A program made the position numbers and the translations under genes. Shown here in pieces: positions 1 to 64,000 of a DNA stretch of 64,000 nt. The notes beneath the pieces are model-generated. The model saw nothing but the letters and a program-made list of their open reading frames with translations, made no database searches and was not told the DNA's origin. The number at the start of each line of letters is the position of its first letter. Within the stretch, counting starts at the first letter, position 1. Source of the DNA: Scylla paramamosain (taxonomy: Eukaryota > Arthropoda > Malacostraca > Decapoda > Portunidae). The stretch lies in contig NC_087192.1 in the NCBI RefSeq assembly GCF_035594125.1, positions 6,125,001 to 6,189,000 on the forward strand, written 5' to 3'.

Positions 1-513
1 CAGCAACACCCACGCAGGCCTCGGTCTTTGGAAATCCCTGCAACATTATCCTGCCTATATAAAGCTGCTTTCAGTAAGAACTCTGTACGGACGAGCCTGT
101 CATACAGTTGATGTAGTTGATTAACAACATCGCCAGGTGACTCAACTCATTACAAATTTCCCAAAATGAGTTCGTCACCAGAGCACTATTTACAAGCTTC
201 CAAGAAACCCTCGCCAAGCCTCCCTTCCTCCCGCACCTACTGACCCGTGTAATTTGAACGGAACGCGAATGGGGAAGAAATAAGTAAAATTTTTCCCTAA
301 TATGAAGCATTGCGAGGTTAAGAGAGCTGCCAGGGAGAGGTGCGGTGAATAAGAAAATATGTATAAATAGGAAGGAAAAAAAAACGTGATATACGTTGCA
401 CAAGTCTAGAGAACAGCGTTATTTACGTCAGAATGCTGGTTGCTGTTCGGAGAGTGTTACGCTAAGTATATTATGCTGACGAGGCGGTACGTAATGAAAT
501 AAACGAAATAATG

Positions 514-614
<101 letters not shown>

Positions 615-997
615 ATGTGAAGAAAAGGATACAAAAGAGATGTGTTAACCTATAATGAGGATATAAACTACAGGTGGGACAAGACAGAATGGTAAATGTT
701 CTCTTCCCGTGCATCTCTCTTCTGCAATGTGAAGGAAACAGAAGAGAACACTTGAGGACGAAAAAAAATAACAGTAAAAAAAAGATTAAAAGGAATGAGA
801 CAAGCAGAGAGGCAAGCGAGACACAGAGACGGGGAGACGGACAGACAAAGTAAGGGACACATTAGAGGAAAAGAAAGAGGAGGAAGAAACAACAGCTGAG
901 GGAAGAGGACAGCTGGAGATAAAGAAGAAAGGTGTGAGGGGGTAGACAAACAATCATGGATACAGTAAAATGCTTTTAGCAAGAACGTTGAAATGTG

Positions 998-1283
<286 letters not shown>

Positions 1284-1625
1284 GATACTCCCATATATTT
1301 CCACTCCACGCCTTCCTTTCTTTACATTCTTACCAACATATCACATCACATTTTCCAACTTTCCCAATTCCCTTCGCCTCACGTCCGCGATCTCATGCTC
1401 GTCGTCCCCAGCAGCACCTACACACTTACCTACACACGTAGAGACGAAGGTTATCCTGGTAGGCGGCGCCACCCCTTAATTTTCGCCTGGATATTAACAT
1501 GCATATTCAAATGACTATCAAATTCCGCTTATTTTCCTCGCCTCATGCTTGCTAATGGCTCGTCCCGCCCCCAGGAGGTAACGAGAAACTGCCTTCATGT
1601 CTCTACTAACACTGGGACGCTGCGA

Positions 1626-1937
1626 CGGTGGTGGTGGTGGTGGTAGTAGTGTTGGTGGTGGCGGTGGTGGTGGTGGTGGTAGTGGTAACGGTGGTTTTAT
1701 TTATCTATTTATTTATTTTATCTGTCAGCTGAATGTTTTTTTTCTGGGTAATCTTTGAAATGTTTTTTTTTCTGCATTTATGGTGAAAAAAATTGTTGTA
1801 GTAGTGGTAGTGGTGCTGGTGGTGGTAGTGGTAGTGGTGGTGGAATAGTGGTGGCAGTAGAATATGTGATGGTGGTGGTGGTGGTAGTAGTAGTAGCAGT
1901 AATAGTAACAACAGCAACAGCAGCAACAACAGCAGTA
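1626..1937. repeat. Imperfect GGT/GTA/CAA triplet tracts
   Basis: GGT-rich triplets at 1626-1695, and GTA/GGT passing into CAA/CAG triplets at 1794-1937. They produce artificial Val-, Gly- and Ser-rich reading frames. Confidence 0.9.
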
Positions 1938-1967
1938 AGAAAATATGCAAGTAACTAAACAGCAAAT

Positions 1968-1992
1968 AAAAAAAAAAAAAAAAAAAAAAAAA
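1968..1992. repeat. Poly(A) run
   Basis: Twenty-five consecutive A. No flanking retroelement end was recognised. Confidence 0.9.
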
Positions 1993-2405
1993 CACAAGGA
2001 ACAAACCGCAAGGAAATCACCACAAGTACAATACAGATCAGAAAACAAGACAAAAGGACGAAACCCAACGGAAAAGTAAAATGAAAGGAGAGAAGAAAAG
2101 AAAGATAGAAGTTATCAAATTCACGCTTTGCCAAACACGTGACCGCCTCATCTCATCTCGCCCAAAATCCTTCGCATCTTCTTTCATTTCCCTAATCTCA
2201 TCAGCCCCGCGGCAACAGTGTCCCCTGATAACAAGATGAGGCGGAGGTCAATCAGTATTCTTCCTAGGTAAGCATTACACGGGTCTCGCTGATGCTGTCT
2301 GTCTGTTGTCTGTCTATCTGCCTGTCTGTCACTCTGCCTGTCTATCACGAGAATGAGACACACACACACCTGCCATACACCGCTCCAATATCTGTCATGA
2401 TACCT

Positions 2406-2505
<100 letters not shown>

Positions 2506-2644
2506 TAAAGGGATATGGGAAAAATAAGTTAAAGGGAAGGAATAATTGAGTGGATTCAATATGCGTGTACAATCTATATTATGAAAGCAGTTGCGCGAAT
2601 ATGTTTGTATGATTGTGTAAATATTAATATTAACACACATATAT

Positions 2645-2648
<4 letters not shown>

Positions 2649-2714
<66 letters not shown>
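2649..2714. repeat. (TC)n microsatellite
   Basis: Uninterrupted TC run of 66 bp, opposite in strand sense to the GA run 145 bp to its left. Confidence 0.97.
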
Positions 2715-2716
<2 letters not shown>

Positions 2717-3454
2717 CTGGGTGCTCAGTCAAAGTAACCTCTCATTAGGCGGATGATTTCACGCCATTATTTAGCGGCTCGCTCAGCCTCGAGCGGCACT
2801 CACGAAGACGAATAGTCGCGGCCGATGGCTTAACTTTGTCTAATGGCGAACTAATAGTTTCCAAATGGAGTGCATGATGTCTCCATTACTAGAAAGACGG
2901 GATATCCTGCCATCCTTCACCCCTTCCTCTTCCTCCTCCTCCACCTCCTCCTCCTTCTCCTCTCTCGGACCAAAAATCTGAATCCAATTTAAAACTATTT
3001 CCGCCTTTTCGCAACATCAGCGTTTTTGTTTGTGTGTGCGTGTGTATAATCTTTCGTAATCATCGAAGCTTTTGATGTATGTAGGTAAGAAGAAAGAAAA
3101 GAGCAAAATGCTGATCGTCAATCGTTAATCGTTTCTCCTTTTACGTTGAAGGTAATTGTCATAATACATTGGAGTAAAAAAAAAACGAAAAAAATAAAGT
3201 AACAATGAATATATTAAAATGCAATTCTTTTCTCCTCCTCTTCTCCTCCTGTTCCTATTACCGCCCACCCTTCTGGCAGTAGAGGAAGGAAAGAACTGAG
3301 CTGGAAAATCCATAACCTTTTCTTTTTGTGCGTGTGGAAATAAAAATGCAAAATAAGGCTTGCAGGGCTTTCCTGAGCTCGAGGGGACAAGCGAGCGTGT
3401 GGAATGTGTGAGGGAGGAAAGTGAGGGATGGAGGCAAAAACTGATAATTGTGCT

Positions 3455-3657
<203 letters not shown>

Positions 3658-3755
3658 ATACCCGTCTAGACCCCACTCGGAGATAATAAGAGGAGCGCCA
3701 AATCCCGTCTTGTTTATCGGCTTCGTGAGAGGGGAAGGATGAGGGAGTGAGGGAC

Positions 3756-3855
<100 letters not shown>

Positions 3856-4057
3856 CGGCGGTCACAGTTATTATTATTCTCACAGCTCCCTCCACGCTGA
3901 CATTTTTTTTATAATGGGGATTTGAATTTCCGCTTTTATTAACTGCATAAACATAATCCCTCTCTCTCTCTCTCTCAAAAAAAAAAAAAAAAAAAAGTTG
4001 CTTATTCTGATAAATAATAAACTTTTATAATGAGCGGCGTAATTGCTTTATATGTCC

Positions 4058-4062
<5 letters not shown>

Positions 4063-4134
<72 letters not shown>
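4063..4134. repeat. (GT)n microsatellite
   Basis: GT run of 72 bp. Confidence 0.97.
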
Positions 4135-4136
<2 letters not shown>

Positions 4137-4246
4137 CTGTAGCTGTCGTGAGCGTCGCGGAAAGTCTAATTAATCCTCATCATCTGGGGACTTTGACTTG
4201 GTATATCCTGCTCTTAATTAGTCTTATTGCAAACAGCGCGCTCCCG

Positions 4247-4247
<1 letters not shown>

Positions 4248-4311
<64 letters not shown>

Positions 4312-4491
4312 TATAAATAAACTGATACACGTATAAAAAAAAAAAATCTCTTCCTCCTCTTCTTTTTTCGACCTAAGGTTTAATAAAATAGAAGGAAAAT
4401 AACACACAGAAAAAATACACACACACACACACAGACATAAACAAGCAACGTAAGTATGAGAGAAAAGCAAAAAAAAATAACAATAATAATA

Positions 4492-4561
<70 letters not shown>
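4248..4561. repeat. Two (AC)n tracts
   Basis: AC 4248-4308 and AC 4495-4561, separated by AT-rich sequence with a short AC run at 4416-4432. Confidence 0.95.
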
Positions 4562-4562
<1 letters not shown>

Positions 4563-4698
4563 CCACTCCTGACGGTGCGGGAAAGGGGAATGAATGTTAC
4601 ACGAGGAACGACACACGCCGCCCTCCATCACGCCCTGCCAAACGACCCGACGCGGCACTAAAACGACCACAGCACATCTCCTGCCGCGCCTACCACAG

Positions 4699-4700
<2 letters not shown>

Positions 4701-4779
<79 letters not shown>
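4701..4779. repeat. (AG)n microsatellite
   Basis: AG run of 79 bp directly adjoining the donor-copy array. Confidence 0.97.
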
Positions 4780-4782
<3 letters not shown>

Positions 4783-5184
4783 CAACAAACTGAAACCTAC
4801 AAGAACAGAGGTACTAGACAACAAAGCCCCAAAACAACTCCCAAACCACCCTGAACAACCCTTAAAGTGGTCTAGAAATGTAAGGAAAAGAGGGAAAAAT
4901 TGTGAACTTACCGACTGTAATAGCCTGGAACCTACACCCATGCAGGAGACAGAAAAAGTCCCCAAACAACATCTCAATCAACCCCAAAACAGCCCCAAAC
5001 AAGCCTCAAAGCGCACCAGAAGTGGAAGAAAAGATAAAAAACAGAGAATTTACCGACTGCAATACCCTGAAACCTGCAAACACAGGCACTAGACAACAAA
5101 ACAATCCATAACAACAAGCTCACCCCTAAACAACCCTCAAAGCGTCCCAGAAGTGAAGGAAAACAGGCAGAATGGACAACTTAC
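4778..5184 (-). repeat. Three-unit tandem array copying the exon H splice-donor region
   Basis: Three units of about 132-141 bp end (plus strand, right edge) in TTACCGACTG, TTACCGACTG and TTACCTGCTA. The first two are at 4908 and 5049; the third at 5181 is the true donor of exon H. Within units, the shared order is GAAACCT, then CTAGACAACAAA (units 1 and 3), ACAACCCTCAAAGC, CCAGAAGTGGAAG-like, then TTTACC or CTTACC. The array touches the exon edge directly. Confidence 0.75.
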
Positions 5185-63206
<58,022 letters not shown>

Positions 63207-64000
63207 CTGTGGGAGAGAAAAAAGATGATGGTTCAGACAATGGAGGGAGGGAGAGAGGGAGTTAGGGAAGGGAGGGAAGAATGAGGGCGGGAAAAAGGGA
63301 TTCTATTCGTAGGTGTAGAAGAAAAGTAAGGTACAGGTAAAAAAAAAAAAAAAGAAAAAAAAAGTAGGAACGGAAGAAGGATCGGAGGAAGGAGACAGGG
63401 AAGGAGGAATGAAGGAAGAGAGAATCCTTGTTCATAGGTGCAGAAAAAAAAGAAAGGTAAAGTTTAAAAAAAAATGAGGATGAGAAGAATGGGCGTAGGA
63501 AGGAAGAGGGAGAGGATGAAGAAAGTGCAAGGTTGGGAATGAGAAGAGAGGTATTCGCGTTTAAACGGACTCACAAAAAGCAGAATGGATAGATGGCGAA
63601 AAATGTACGAAATGAGATTCCAACCGGGCTAGACTGACAAGATTTTGTAGCCCAGGTTGAGTTACGGAGCAGGAATGCGTTTTGTACTTAAAATATTTTG
63701 TACAAAGAGGCCGGAACAGTCACCCCTTTGATGGATGTGTGAAGAAAAGCTGAAGTTTTCTAACTCTAAAAGGTTGGTTTCAAAAGAGGGTGGTTTTATA
63801 GGTAGATTGAGAATAAATAATTGTACAGATGAAGTAAATATACTGAACAAGAGAAAAGTTATAGGTTGGTTGCTACACACACACACACACACACACAGTC
63901 CTCGCCACTCCACACAACAGATGACACCTGGAGTACAAAAAGGCAGGACAATGTGATTAAGCCCAAGTAGCGCCCAGCCTTGCCGGGTCCCCGAGCACAA
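63207..64000 (-). other. Intron upstream of exon A (partial)
   Basis: Sequence is purine-rich to about 63550, with A runs near 63340, followed by mostly unique sequence and a short AC tract at 63875-63896. I found no exon here that could supply the first half of Ig1 with a phase-2 donor, so it lies beyond the window. Confidence 0.6.

Overview
The window is eukaryotic, almost certainly from a decapod crustacean. Exons are short and GC-rich with GT-AG borders, introns run to 24 kb, and long nearly perfect microsatellites (AG, AC, AT, AGG, GATA/GACA, AAGG) occur every few hundred bases. By hand tally they make up roughly a tenth of the sequence. That density is known from penaeid shrimp and crab genomes; the species cannot be fixed from the sequence.

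One gene is supported: a large, incomplete gene on the minus strand running right to left from 63206 to 5185. Eight exons join in frame apart from one base. They encode the end of a first immunoglobulin (Ig) domain, complete Ig domains 2, 3 and 4, and the first half of Ig5. Domain spacing and motifs (W-S-x-x-x-V-F-G-x-R before the first YRCRVD; V-P-P at the start of Ig2; W-L-H-x-G-E-E-L-x-H-N in Ig4; Y-A-P-x-C and F-x-W-T-F-N-N-S in Ig5) are those of the arthropod Sidestep family, cell-surface partners of Beaten path proteins in axon guidance and synaptic matching. The signal peptide and first half of Ig1 lie beyond base 64000. The rest of Ig5, the FN3 domain, the membrane helix and the tail lie before base 1.

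Layout from high to low coordinates: 63207-64000 upstream intron; exon A 63004-63206 (Ig1 end); exon B 60479-60565 and exon C 50749-50949 (Ig2); exon D 48672-48823 and exon E 37094-37238 (Ig3); exon F 34488-34618 and exon G 29536-29696 (Ig4, with one surplus base); a 24-kb intron; exon H 5185-5347 (Ig5 first half); 1-5184 downstream intron. All four domain borders are phase-1 junctions.

The introns hold the microsatellites, several arrays of diverged 130-185 bp tandem repeats, a deleted piggyBac-type DNA transposon with TTAA target duplication (32472-33268), a candidate hAT-type MITE (36580-36879), two LINE relics (about 11.75-13.25 kb and 26.64-26.78 kb) and a SINE-like fragment near 24.6 kb. 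No tRNA, rRNA or CRISPR array was recognised. The most unusual features are a tandem array that copies the splice donor of exon H into the following intron, the one-base frameshift in exon G, and the piggyBac derivative.
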